Positions 15,517-23,293 of a DNA stretch of 28,454 nt are shown here, piece after piece. This stretch comes from Ruminococcus sp. UBA4240. GTDB taxonomy: Bacteria; Bacillota; Clostridia; Oscillospirales; Ruminococcaceae. The notes below the pieces were generated by a model that did no database searches, had not been told where the DNA came from, and saw only the letters and a program-made list of their open reading frames with translations. Positions within the stretch are counted from its first letter, which is position 1. The number at the start of each line of letters is the position of its first letter. The stretch spans positions 1 to 28,454 of the forward strand of contig DGXE01000010.1 of the NCBI GenBank assembly GCA_002395525.1, given 5' to 3'. The position numbers and the translations under genes were made by a program.

Positions 15517-16812
15517 ATGGCTGATTATCTTGATGACAGAGCCGCAGAGAAGCTTGTGCGGCGTGTAAGGCTGAGCAGGCCGGATCCCGGTGTTATGCGT
15601 GATCTGTGCAGGTTCCGCACTAAGACCTCCGAGGATTTCTGGGAGAGGAATATGGGGGAGTATCCCCTGTATGTGTATACATATGATGCCCGCAGCGATG
15701 TGGTGTCCGACATGGCGGCAAAGAGCCTGGAAGGCTTTCTGGAGCTGACAGCGGATATGACTGCCCCTGAGCCCTGGATGGCGGAGAGAGCCTATCAGCT
15801 CGCCAATTTCTGCACATTCAAGCAGTCTCCGGCGATGATAAATGCATACAGGCGCATGGCAAGGGACTACAAGCGGCTGCGCCGCCTTGACATTCGTGTG
15901 GACACTCTGGACTCATACCCGGAGGATGCCCCGGACTGGATACGGGAGCGGTATTCCCTTGACAGGGACAACCGCAGTGAGGGGGCGTTTCTGGACTACC
16001 TCACGGATCGTATAATATTCACTGCCGCAGATGCCTTTTCCACCTACGGGCGGCATCAGGACTTCACGGCGGAGATAAAGGAACTGTGCGAGGATTACCC
16101 GGATGCCTTTGCGCCCGCAGGGCTGTTCATACACATGATAGAGGACAGCCATAGTGCCTATGATATGTACAAGCCCCTGACGGAGGACATCTCCCGCTAC
16201 CCGGAGCTTTTGTATGTCATCGGAGGGCTGGAGGAGCGCAAGGGTAAGATATTCCAGTACACCCCGGAGATATTCACAGGCCCCGACAATCAAAAGTCAC
16301 GGGTGGGGATATTCCTGAAGGACTTTGACCACCGTTGGATAGACTTTCTGTGCGCAGCACCTTATCGGGTGAGGGGTAGCTGCCGCACCAAGCATCCGAG
16401 ACTGACGGATGCGGCATTCAGGCGCTTTTCCCTGATACTTGTTCACTGCCTTTTCGTGGATGAGCCCGATGAGAGCATTTGTGGGTACTTTGCCCGCTCC
16501 CTGACGGACGGGGGCACCTACTTTGACATACTGGGTGCAAAGCTTGTAAGGGCTGTGGGCGGGGCGGAGGATTTCCGGGAGACGGCGGTGCTCATGGCAC
16601 AGCGCATCTCAGAGAATGTGCTGGGGATACAGAGCCTTTATGAGCTGTACCGTCTGATGGGGACGGATGAACACCCGGGCACTTTGCTGACGGCAGGGGA
16701 AATGCTCCCCGGCATGACTGCTGCCCTCAAAGTGCTGCGTGAGACTGGCTATGCTGACCGTGATCCCGGGGGCTTTGGCGAATATGAGACATTTGTAAGG
16801 GGGATCAGGTAG
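15517..16812 (+). CDS. Unrecognised 431-residue soluble protein
   Basis: I cannot place this protein. It has no signal peptide or membrane segment and looks largely alpha-helical, with many aromatic and charged residues (AERAYQLANFCTFKQSP, INAYRRMARDYKRLRRLDIR, FLDYLTDRIIFTAADAFSTYG, VLMAQRISENVLGIQSLYELYRLMG). This would fit a helical-repeat or alpha/alpha-toroid type of fold, but no catalytic motif is evident. The only site upstream is AAAGG, 5 bases before the ATG, directly after the heptamer array. It is followed 32 bases later by a PP2C phosphatase gene on the same strand. A functional link with the phosphatase is possible, but only because of position. Confidence 0.8.
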   Translation: MADYLDDRAAEKLVRRVRLSRPDPGVMRDLCRFRTKTSEDFWERNMGEYPLYVYTYDARSDVVSDMAAKSLEGFLELTADMTAPEPWMAERAYQLANFCTFKQSPAMINAYRRMARDYKRLRRLDIRVDTLDSYPEDAPDWIRERYSLDRDNRSEGAFLDYLTDRIIFTAADAFSTYGRHQDFTAEIKELCEDYPDAFAPAGLFIHMIEDSHSAYDMYKPLTEDISRYPELLYVIGGLEERKGKIFQYTPEIFTGPDNQKSRVGIFLKDFDHRWIDFLCAAPYRVRGSCRTKHPRLTDAAFRRFSLILVHCLFVDEPDESICGYFARSLTDGGTYFDILGAKLVRAVGGAEDFRETAVLMAQRISENVLGIQSLYELYRLMGTDEHPGTLLTAGEMLPGMTAALKVLRETGYADRDPGGFGEYETFVRGIR

Positions 16813-16844
16813 CATCCCCGCATACTATCAAACGGAGAATAGCG

Positions 16845-17594
16845 ATGTACTACTGCTGCGGCATCACAGATATCGGCGCTGCCGCCGATAACAACGAAGA
16901 TGCATTCCTTATCGACCATATGGTCATGACCAGCGCACAGGTGGAGTGCGATCTGCGTCCGCCCTTTATCATCGCCGTGGCAGACGGCGTAGGAGGAGAA
17001 GAGGCAGGGGAATGTGCCTCACGGCTTTCCCTTGAGCTGCTCTCCCGGGTGACACTCAATAAAAAGACAGATCTCAGATCTGAGACCATGAAGATCCATG
17101 AGTGCATAAAACGGGACGGAATGCGCAACAACACCTATAATATGCAGACCACCCTGTGCGGGCTGTATGTGGATGAGAACAACAAGGCAAGGCTCATAAA
17201 CTGCGGGGACTCCAGGATGTACCGCTACCGCTTCGGCAGCCTTACACAGCTTTCCGTGGATCAGTCACTGGTGCAGATGCTCTATGACGAGGGGCGGATA
17301 ACCTTTGCCGAAAAGCTTTCCCACGAAAAGCGCAATGTGATATTCCCCGTCCTTGGCAACACCCAGGAGGATCCAAAGCCCGATATAAGGCTCATAGACG
17401 ACGGCATCAAGCGGGGAGATGTGATAATGCTCTGCTCTGACGGCCTTTCGGACTATGTGACAAAGGGGGAGATGGAGTATATCCTGTCTTTGCCCATGCG
17501 GCTTTCAAAGCGGCTGAAATGGCTGGTTGACCGTGCCATTGCCAACGGTAGCCCCGATAACATAACCATAGTGGCACTGTACAAAAATCAATAG
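16845..17594 (+). CDS. PP2C-type serine/threonine protein phosphatase
   Basis: A 249-residue PPM/PP2C metal-dependent phosphatase, soluble and cytoplasmic. Motifs in order are GAAADNNEDAF with the metal-binding Asp, VADGVGGEEAGE, INCGDSRMYRYR, VDQSLVQML, LCSDGLSDYV, and the C-terminal GSPDNITIVAL with the second metal site. The length is that of PrpC/Stp. Stp usually pairs with a PASTA kinase (PrkC) next to rlmN and rsmB, but none of those is here, so this is either a second phosphatase or a relocated one. The neighbour upstream is the unknown 431-aa protein, and the one downstream is a D,D-carboxypeptidase. Confidence 0.94.
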   Translation: MYYCCGITDIGAAADNNEDAFLIDHMVMTSAQVECDLRPPFIIAVADGVGGEEAGECASRLSLELLSRVTLNKKTDLRSETMKIHECIKRDGMRNNTYNMQTTLCGLYVDENNKARLINCGDSRMYRYRFGSLTQLSVDQSLVQMLYDEGRITFAEKLSHEKRNVIFPVLGNTQEDPKPDIRLIDDGIKRGDVIMLCSDGLSDYVTKGEMEYILSLPMRLSKRLKWLVDRAIANGSPDNITIVALYKNQ

Positions 17595-17635
17595 ATGACT
17601 GTTCCTGATATACTACCCTGTTTGGAGCTGATAAA

Positions 17636-19012
17636 ATGACCTCAAAGCGTATATTTTCCCTTATCGTGTGCATAGTGACCGCCGTTGTCACGGTGGTATG
17701 GGCTGTCCCCTCGGGCGCCATCACCTTCACCCCCAACTTTGACATATCCAGTGAGGCGGCGGTGATGATAAATCTTGACAAGAACGTGACTGTCTATGTC
17801 AAGAACGGGGACAAGAAGATGTACCCCGCCTCCCTTACGAAGATAATGACCGCCATGGTGGTGCTTGACAACGTGAGCGACATAGACAATACGGAGTACG
17901 AGGCTCCCCTTGTGGTCTTTGATGAGCTGTACGGACAGGGGGCATCCGCAGTGGGGCTCATACGGGGGGAGATAACCACCGTAAAGGACCTGCTCTACTC
18001 CCTCATGCTCAAATCCGCCTGCGAATCGGCGGGGATACTTGCCTACAACGTAGGGGGCGGCAGCATATCCAATTTTGTGGATATGATGAACGCAAAGGCG
18101 AAGGCCATAGGCTGCAGCGGCACCAACTTCACCAACCCCCACGGACTGTATGATTCCAATCAGTTCACCAATGCCAACGACATGGCAAAGATAGCAAAGT
18201 ATGCGGTGGACAACTACCCCAAGCTGGTGGAGATAGCCTGCACCCCTGAATATGAGATGGCTGCCACAAATATGCACGAGGCGGGCTGGGCGCACATCTA
18301 TCACACCAACAGTATGCTCAACCGTTCATCCAGCGAGTATTACCAGTATGTAAAGGGCTTTAAGACAGGCACCCTGGACGAATCAGGGAGAAACCTGTGT
18401 ACTCTGGGCTCAAGGGACGGCAACAATTACCTGCTTGTGACTCTGGGCTCCCCCCTGACGGACGAAAACGGGAATACGGTATACAAGCACTATGACGATC
18501 ACAGGATGCTGTACGAATGGGCGTTTGATACACTGGAATTCAAGCAGGTGGTATCCTCCGGCAAGGAGGTAGGGGAGCTGGGTGTCAAGTATGGGGACAA
18601 CAGCGACTTTGTCCGTCTGGTGACGGGAGAGGATTACAGCTGCATATGGGACCGCAGCCTTGACACAGCAAGGCTCAAGGAGAAGGTAAAGGTGGATGAG
18701 AGCCTTCTCAACGAGGATCGCACCATAACAGCCCCGGTGGAGAAGGGGACAAAGCTGGGTGAATACTCCGTGTCCCTTTCGGGCACAGAGGTTTGCACCG
18801 TTGACCTTGTGGCACAGGAGACCGTCACCCGCTCAGAGCTCAGATACAATCTTGACAGGGCGAAGAATTTCGTATCCTCCGGCTGGTTCATCGCAGGAGC
18901 GGCGGCATTTATCCTGCTGGTGATCATTTACAGCATAATCGTGGGCATCTCACGGAAGAAGAAAAAGAAGAAGAGAAACATCCGCAAGGTGAAGAAGAAG
19001 AGGAATTTTTAG
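17636..19012 (+). CDS. D-alanyl-D-alanine carboxypeptidase (S11, DacA type)
   Basis: A low-molecular-mass penicillin-binding protein of 458 residues that trims the terminal D-Ala from peptidoglycan stem peptides outside the membrane. It has an N-terminal signal segment (about 5-28). The catalytic S-x-x-K is S66-L-T-K69, and KTG is at 243-245 (GFKTGTLDE). The second motif, usually S-x-N, reads S127-A-C129, a variation worth noting. A C-terminal membrane helix (about 414-436) and a very basic tail rich in Lys and Arg anchor it, in place of the usual amphipathic helix. GGAG precedes the ATG. It ends in a 212-base, repeat-filled spacer. Confidence 0.93.
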   Translation: MTSKRIFSLIVCIVTAVVTVVWAVPSGAITFTPNFDISSEAAVMINLDKNVTVYVKNGDKKMYPASLTKIMTAMVVLDNVSDIDNTEYEAPLVVFDELYGQGASAVGLIRGEITTVKDLLYSLMLKSACESAGILAYNVGGGSISNFVDMMNAKAKAIGCSGTNFTNPHGLYDSNQFTNANDMAKIAKYAVDNYPKLVEIACTPEYEMAATNMHEAGWAHIYHTNSMLNRSSSEYYQYVKGFKTGTLDESGRNLCTLGSRDGNNYLLVTLGSPLTDENGNTVYKHYDDHRMLYEWAFDTLEFKQVVSSGKEVGELGVKYGDNSDFVRLVTGEDYSCIWDRSLDTARLKEKVKVDESLLNEDRTITAPVEKGTKLGEYSVSLSGTEVCTVDLVAQETVTRSELRYNLDRAKNFVSSGWFIAGAAAFILLVIIYSIIVGISRKKKKKKRNIRKVKKKRNF

Positions 19013-19018
19013 CCGCTA

Positions 19019-19046
19019 GAAGCAAGAAGCAAGAGGCAAGAAGCAA
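19019..19046. repeat. Four-unit heptamer array, GA(A/G)GCAA (second copy)
   Basis: GAAGCAA, GAAGCAA, GAGGCAA, GAAGCAA in four consecutive 7-base steps, beginning 7 bases after the carboxypeptidase stop codon. It is the same motif and number of units as at 15473-15500, in the same orientation. Each array directly follows a stop codon. Confidence 0.9.
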
Positions 19047-19049
19047 GAC

Positions 19050-19107
19050 AAGCTGACGCAGAGCTGTCAGCTTATCAGCATTATCTGCAAAAGCATAGCT
19101 TTTGCAG
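19050..19107. repeat. Two adjacent perfect hairpins in the carboxypeptidase/serine hydrolase spacer
   Basis: The first stem is AAGCTGAC (19050-19057) with GTCAGCTT (19066-19073), 8 bp with an 8-base loop. The second is CTGCAAAAGC (19085-19094) with GCTTTTGCAG (19098-19107), 10 bp with a 3-base loop. Neither is followed by a T-run, so they are not standard terminators, though they could stop or stabilise transcripts. They lie between the two heptamer arrays of this spacer. Confidence 0.75.
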
Positions 19108-19147
19108 GCAAAGAGGAAAACAAGCCGCCCAATCTCCGTCAAATCAC

Positions 19148-19175
19148 TGTACATTGTACACTGTACACTGTACAC
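19148..19175. repeat. Four-unit heptamer array, TGTACA(C/T)
   Basis: TGTACAT, TGTACAC, TGTACAC, TGTACAC at exact 7-base spacing. Each unit contains the palindrome TGTACA. It lies 61 bases upstream of the serine hydrolase start. The unit length and copy number match those of the GA(A/G)GCAA arrays although the sequence differs. Confidence 0.9.
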
Positions 19176-19236
19176 TCGTCCCACAGCCGCCTGAGAGGAA
19201 AGCAGGCATCATTCTACAATATCCATGAGGTGTGTT

Positions 19237-20406
19237 ATGTTCAAAGATCTGAAAAAAATGATAGATGCCCATATGGCGCCTGCCATAGAGAACGGGATAC
19301 CCGCCGGGGCGAATGTTGCCGTGATATACAAGGGGGAGACCGTATTTGAGGAGTCCTACGGCTATGCGGATGCAGCTTCAAAAAAGCCCATGACTTCCGA
19401 TGCCTTTTTCCGTATGTTCTCCATGACAAAGCCTGTGACAGCCGCTGCTGTAATGCAGCTGGCGGAGAGGGGGAAAATAGAGCTGCGTTATCCCCTGAAA
19501 TGGTTCATATCCGAGTTTGAAGACCCTATGGTCGCCGAAGGCCATGTGCTGCGCCCTGCAAAGCGGGATATAACCATATCTGATCTGCTCACCATGACAT
19601 CCGGCATACCCTATCCCGACGGGAGCTTCCTTTCCGGGCAGAAAATGGGTGAGGTCTGGTGGACAGAGGGCGCAAAGTTCGACAGGGGGGAGGAGATGCT
19701 CCCCACCCTTGAATTTGTCCGCAAAATGGGAAAGGTGCCGCTGGCATTCGACCCGGGGGAAAAGTGGATGTACGGCTCTTCTGCGGATGTTCTGGGAGCT
19801 GTGGTGGAGGTGGTGAGCGGAAAGAGGTTCGGGGAATACCTGAAGGAGAATATCTTCGAGCCCCTTGAAATGGATGAGACCGCTTTCTATCTCACCCCCG
19901 ACAAATACCCCCGCCTTGCCACCTGCTACGACTACATCAACGGCAGACAGGAGCTGTACTCATGGCATAACCTCTGTACCACCGACTATGACAAGCCCGT
20001 TCAGTTTGAATCCGGGGGTGCGGGGCTGGTGTCCACCATAGGCGATTACGAAAAGTTTGTGAAAATGCTCCTTGGGGACGGCACATACAAGGGGGAGCAT
20101 ATCTTAGGGCGAAAGACGGTGGAGTATATGCACACCAACGCCCTATCCCCGGAGGCTATGCGCACCGCCGACTGGGACAGCATGAAGGGGCAGGGCTACA
20201 ACTGCCTTATGCGAACCCAGACAGACCGCATAGCATCGGGGATGCTGTGCTCGGACGGCACCTTCGGCTGGGACGGCTGGCTGGGGTGCTATATGTCGGT
20301 AGACCCTGCGGAGGAGCTTGCCATGCTCTACTTTATCCAGCAGACCAATTCGGGCTGCACCGACCATGTAAGAAAGCTGCAGAACATCATCTGGAGCAGA
20401 CTGTAA
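19237..20406 (+). CDS. Beta-lactamase-fold serine hydrolase (class C/S12 family)
   Basis: A 389-residue serine hydrolase of the penicillin-binding/class C beta-lactamase fold. The nucleophile motif is S62-M-T-K65 in FSMTKPVTAAAV. The second motif, usually Y-x-N, reads Y179-G-S181 (MYGSSADVLG), as in the esterase-like branch (EstB-type) of this family. The C-terminal region has GWDGWLGCYMSVDP. No signal peptide is seen, so it probably acts in the cytoplasm, on esters or small amides rather than on cell wall. I chose ATG 19237 because GAGGTG (19228-19232 and on) precedes it closely; an in-frame ATG at 19225 overlaps that site. It lies 55 bases before the GH26 lipoprotein gene. Confidence 0.9.
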   Translation: MFKDLKKMIDAHMAPAIENGIPAGANVAVIYKGETVFEESYGYADAASKKPMTSDAFFRMFSMTKPVTAAAVMQLAERGKIELRYPLKWFISEFEDPMVAEGHVLRPAKRDITISDLLTMTSGIPYPDGSFLSGQKMGEVWWTEGAKFDRGEEMLPTLEFVRKMGKVPLAFDPGEKWMYGSSADVLGAVVEVVSGKRFGEYLKENIFEPLEMDETAFYLTPDKYPRLATCYDYINGRQELYSWHNLCTTDYDKPVQFESGGAGLVSTIGDYEKFVKMLLGDGTYKGEHILGRKTVEYMHTNALSPEAMRTADWDSMKGQGYNCLMRTQTDRIASGMLCSDGTFGWDGWLGCYMSVDPAEELAMLYFIQQTNSGCTDHVRKLQNIIWSRL

Positions 20407-20461
20407 CAGTATGCGGCGGGGAGCCCCTGTCCGCAGTCCATGAAGGACGAAAGGAGAAATT

Positions 20462-22126
20462 ATGAATACATTCAGAAGAACAGCCGCTCTTGCAGCAGCA
20501 CTGGTAATGCTCACAGCCTGCTCCCAGACAGCGGGAACGGGCAGTGACACAGGCAATGCAGGCACAGGCGGTGCGGACACATCCGCCGCAGACACAGGCG
20601 CATCAGAGAGCGAGGCGACCCCCGTGATAGGGGAGGGTGCGCTGAACGTGGTGTACGGTGACATACGCACCGAGTTCAACGACAGCCTTGACCTTTCCGA
20701 CTATCCCCTCACAGGCTCGGATGTGCCCGACGGGTACAGCCTTACAGTAGAGTGTGAGAGTGGCACCTTCAGCGGGGGAGGCAGAGCAGATGAGCTGCCC
20801 GAGGCATCGGGGGGCGCCTATGCAACAGGTGTGAACATCGAGGGGGACAGGCTGGACATACCTGTGACCGTTGAATACACCGGCTTCTATGACATAAATA
20901 TCGTTTCCAGAGGCAGCGGCGGCAACAGGGTGAATAACTTCCTCATAGACGATATGAAGGTGGGGGATTTCACCACCCTTTCCGAAGGGCTTTTCGGGGA
21001 CGCATACCTTTACAATATCCGCCTTGCCGCAGGGGAGCACACCCTGTCCGTCACCCCCTCATGGGGCTACATAGATATGGACTGCATCGTGATCGAAAAG
21101 GCGGCACACCCCATTACCGAGGATGTCTATAACGTAGAAAAGCCCCTTTCCAATCCCAACGCAGATGACCACACAAAGAAGCTCTACAAGTTCCTGTGCG
21201 ACATATACGGCAAATACTCCCTTACAGGCCAGTACGCCGACGAGGGCAGGCTCTCAAAGGAATACGAGAAGCTGACTGCAAAGACAGGAAAGACATTTGC
21301 CGTACTGGGCATGGACATGATGGACTATTCTCTTGGCAGCAAGGAGCACGGCAGCGAGTGCCGCACCGTGGAGTATGCCTACGACTGGTACAACAACGCA
21401 GGGGGCATAGTTCAGCTCTGCTGGCACTGGAGAAGCCCCGGGGAGTATGCCCTCAACACCGAGGGACATCCCTGGTACTCCTCCTTCTACAAGGAAGACT
21501 CAAAGATAGACCTTGACAAGATAATGAACGGCGAGGACGAGACAGGCTATCAGCTCCTCATGGACGACATAGACAATATTTCAAACGAGCTGGCACGCTT
21601 GCGTGATGCAGGTGTCCCTGTGATTTGGAGACCCCTCCACGAGGCATCGGGCGGCTGGTTCTGGTGGGGCGACTGCGAGCCTGAAAGCTACAAGAAGCTG
21701 TGGAACGTGATGTACGACAAGATGACCAACGAACACGGCCTTACAAACCTCATCTGGATGTGGAACGCCCAGAATAAGGACTGGTATCCCGGTGACGAGA
21801 CTGTTGACATAGTAAGCACTGACATCTATGCGGGCAATCTGGTGGATACCTCCCAGTCAGCGCAGTTCACGGATCTGGCATACAACTACGGCGATGCCAC
21901 AAAGCTGGTCGCCCTCTCCGAAAACGGCTGCGTAATGGACCCGGACAAGGTGTTTGAGGACAACGCACGCTGGCTCTTCTGGGGCACATGGGCAGAGCCC
22001 TTTGCCCTGAAGCTGGGCGTTGTGGTAAACGATGAATACACCTCCTTTGAGACACTTATCAAGGCGTATAATCACGACCGCACACTTACCCTTGATGAGC
22101 TGCCCGACCTTAAAAACTACGAATAA
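20462..22126 (+). CDS. Glycoside hydrolase family 26 lipoprotein (beta-mannanase-like) with CBM35-like module
   Basis: A secreted 554-residue lipoprotein. The signal peptide ends in the lipobox LTAC (C20), followed by a Gly/Thr/Ser/Asp-rich linker to about residue 55. A beta-sandwich segment (about 85-213) resembles CBM35/CBM6 modules. The GH26 barrel runs from about 235 to the end. The acid/base is E394 in WRPLHEASGGWFWWG and the nucleophile is E487 in VALSENGC. Both signatures are diagnostic of GH26, most of which are endo-beta-1,4-mannanases. AAAGGAGAAATT precedes the ATG, a strong site. The enzyme would sit on the outer face of the membrane and cut mannan or glucomannan. No transporter or other sugar genes adjoin it. 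Confidence 0.93.
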   Translation: MNTFRRTAALAAALVMLTACSQTAGTGSDTGNAGTGGADTSAADTGASESEATPVIGEGALNVVYGDIRTEFNDSLDLSDYPLTGSDVPDGYSLTVECESGTFSGGGRADELPEASGGAYATGVNIEGDRLDIPVTVEYTGFYDINIVSRGSGGNRVNNFLIDDMKVGDFTTLSEGLFGDAYLYNIRLAAGEHTLSVTPSWGYIDMDCIVIEKAAHPITEDVYNVEKPLSNPNADDHTKKLYKFLCDIYGKYSLTGQYADEGRLSKEYEKLTAKTGKTFAVLGMDMMDYSLGSKEHGSECRTVEYAYDWYNNAGGIVQLCWHWRSPGEYALNTEGHPWYSSFYKEDSKIDLDKIMNGEDETGYQLLMDDIDNISNELARLRDAGVPVIWRPLHEASGGWFWWGDCEPESYKKLWNVMYDKMTNEHGLTNLIWMWNAQNKDWYPGDETVDIVSTDIYAGNLVDTSQSAQFTDLAYNYGDATKLVALSENGCVMDPDKVFEDNARWLFWGTWAEPFALKLGVVVNDEYTSFETLIKAYNHDRTLTLDELPDLKNYE

Positions 22127-22179
22127 CGTCTGCCCGTGTGCAGGCAGGGGCATTGCCGGATGTGAAACGGAGCATAGTT

Positions 22180-23274
22180 ATGCAGAGAGATAAAAGCGCA
22201 GTAATAGCAATGAGCGGAGGGGTGGATTCCTCCGTGGCGGCATATCTCATGACCCGGGAGGGGTACAGGTGCATGGGTGTCACCATGCGGCTTTTCAGAA
22301 ATCCCGACATAGGGCTGTGCTCCTTCCATACCTGCTGTTCCCAGAAGGATATTGATGACGCAAGCGATGTGGCATTCACTTTGGATATCCCCTATGAGGT
22401 CATAGACTTTACCGAGGGGTTCAAGGAGAAGATAATCGAGAAGTTCATAAGGACCTATGAGGCGGGGGGCACCCCCAATCCCTGTATCGACTGCAACCGT
22501 TACATGAAGTTCGACAAGCTCATAGCATATGCGGATGATGCGGGATTTGACCATATCGTGACAGGGCACTACGCAAGGATAGACTATGATGAAAATTCAG
22601 GCAGATACAGGCTTTTAAAGGCGCTTGACGAAAGCAAGGATCAGAGCTATGTGCTGTATATGCTGACACAGCAGCAGCTTTCAAGGATAAAATTCCCCCT
22701 TGGTGAGATGAAAAAGACTGACGTGAGAATAATAGCAGAGCAGCAGGGCTTCTGCAACTCCGCCAAGCACGACAGTCAGGACATATGCTTTGTGCCCGAC
22801 GGGGATTACGCCGGGTTTATGGAGAAATACACGGGCAAAAGCTATCCGGAGGGGGATCTGCTTGATGTGTCGGGAAAGGTGCTGGGAAGGCACAGGGGGG
22901 CAGTGAGATATACCATCGGACAGCGTAAGGGACTGGGTATCGCCGCAGGGGAGCCTGTGTATGTGGTGAGCAAGGACATGGAGAAAAACACCGTGGTGGT
23001 GGGAGCTGAAGGTCATCTGTACCACACCTCCCTCATCGCTGATGATATGAACTGGATCTCTGTTCCCGGAACAGAGGAGCCTCTGAGGTGCAGGGCAAAG
23101 ACCAGGTACAGGCAGCAGGAGCAGTGGGCGACGGTCTATCCCCTTGGACAGGGGAGGATAGAGGTCAGGTTCGATGAGCCCCAGCGGGCGATAACTGCGG
23201 GTCAGGCAGTTGTGCTGTATGATGGTGACACTGTGCTTGGGGGCGGTACTATCATATCCGCTTCAGACAAGTAA
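22180..23274 (+). CDS. mnmA: tRNA-specific 2-thiouridylase
   Basis: Installs sulfur at C2 of U34 in tRNA-Lys, -Glu and -Gln with ATP. The protein is 364 residues, normal for MnmA. The PP-loop is SGGVDSS (12-18). The two catalytic cysteines are C102 in NPCIDCNR and C203 in SQDICFVPDG. A CSFHTCCSQKDIDDA segment (47-61) adds extra cysteines, as in many clostridial members. I chose ATG 22180 (MQRDKSAVIAMSGGVDSS) as the natural beginning, with ACGGAG upstream; an in-frame GTG at 22138 is too early. The cysteine desulfurase gene follows after 19 bases and is the likely sulfur donor. Confidence 0.96.
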   Translation: MQRDKSAVIAMSGGVDSSVAAYLMTREGYRCMGVTMRLFRNPDIGLCSFHTCCSQKDIDDASDVAFTLDIPYEVIDFTEGFKEKIIEKFIRTYEAGGTPNPCIDCNRYMKFDKLIAYADDAGFDHIVTGHYARIDYDENSGRYRLLKALDESKDQSYVLYMLTQQQLSRIKFPLGEMKKTDVRIIAEQQGFCNSAKHDSQDICFVPDGDYAGFMEKYTGKSYPEGDLLDVSGKVLGRHRGAVRYTIGQRKGLGIAAGEPVYVVSKDMEKNTVVVGAEGHLYHTSLIADDMNWISVPGTEEPLRCRAKTRYRQQEQWATVYPLGQGRIEVRFDEPQRAITAGQAVVLYDGDTVLGGGTIISASDK

Positions 23275-23293
23275 TGGCAGCGGGGAGGGCACA

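Noticed and set aside
15473..19175. CRISPR array suggested by regularly repeated short units
   Set aside because: Units are only 7 bases, have no spacers, and no cas genes occur in the window.
22129..22146. Terminator between the GH26 gene and mnmA
   Set aside because: The CTGCC/GGCAG stem is only 5 bp with an 8-base loop and no T-run.
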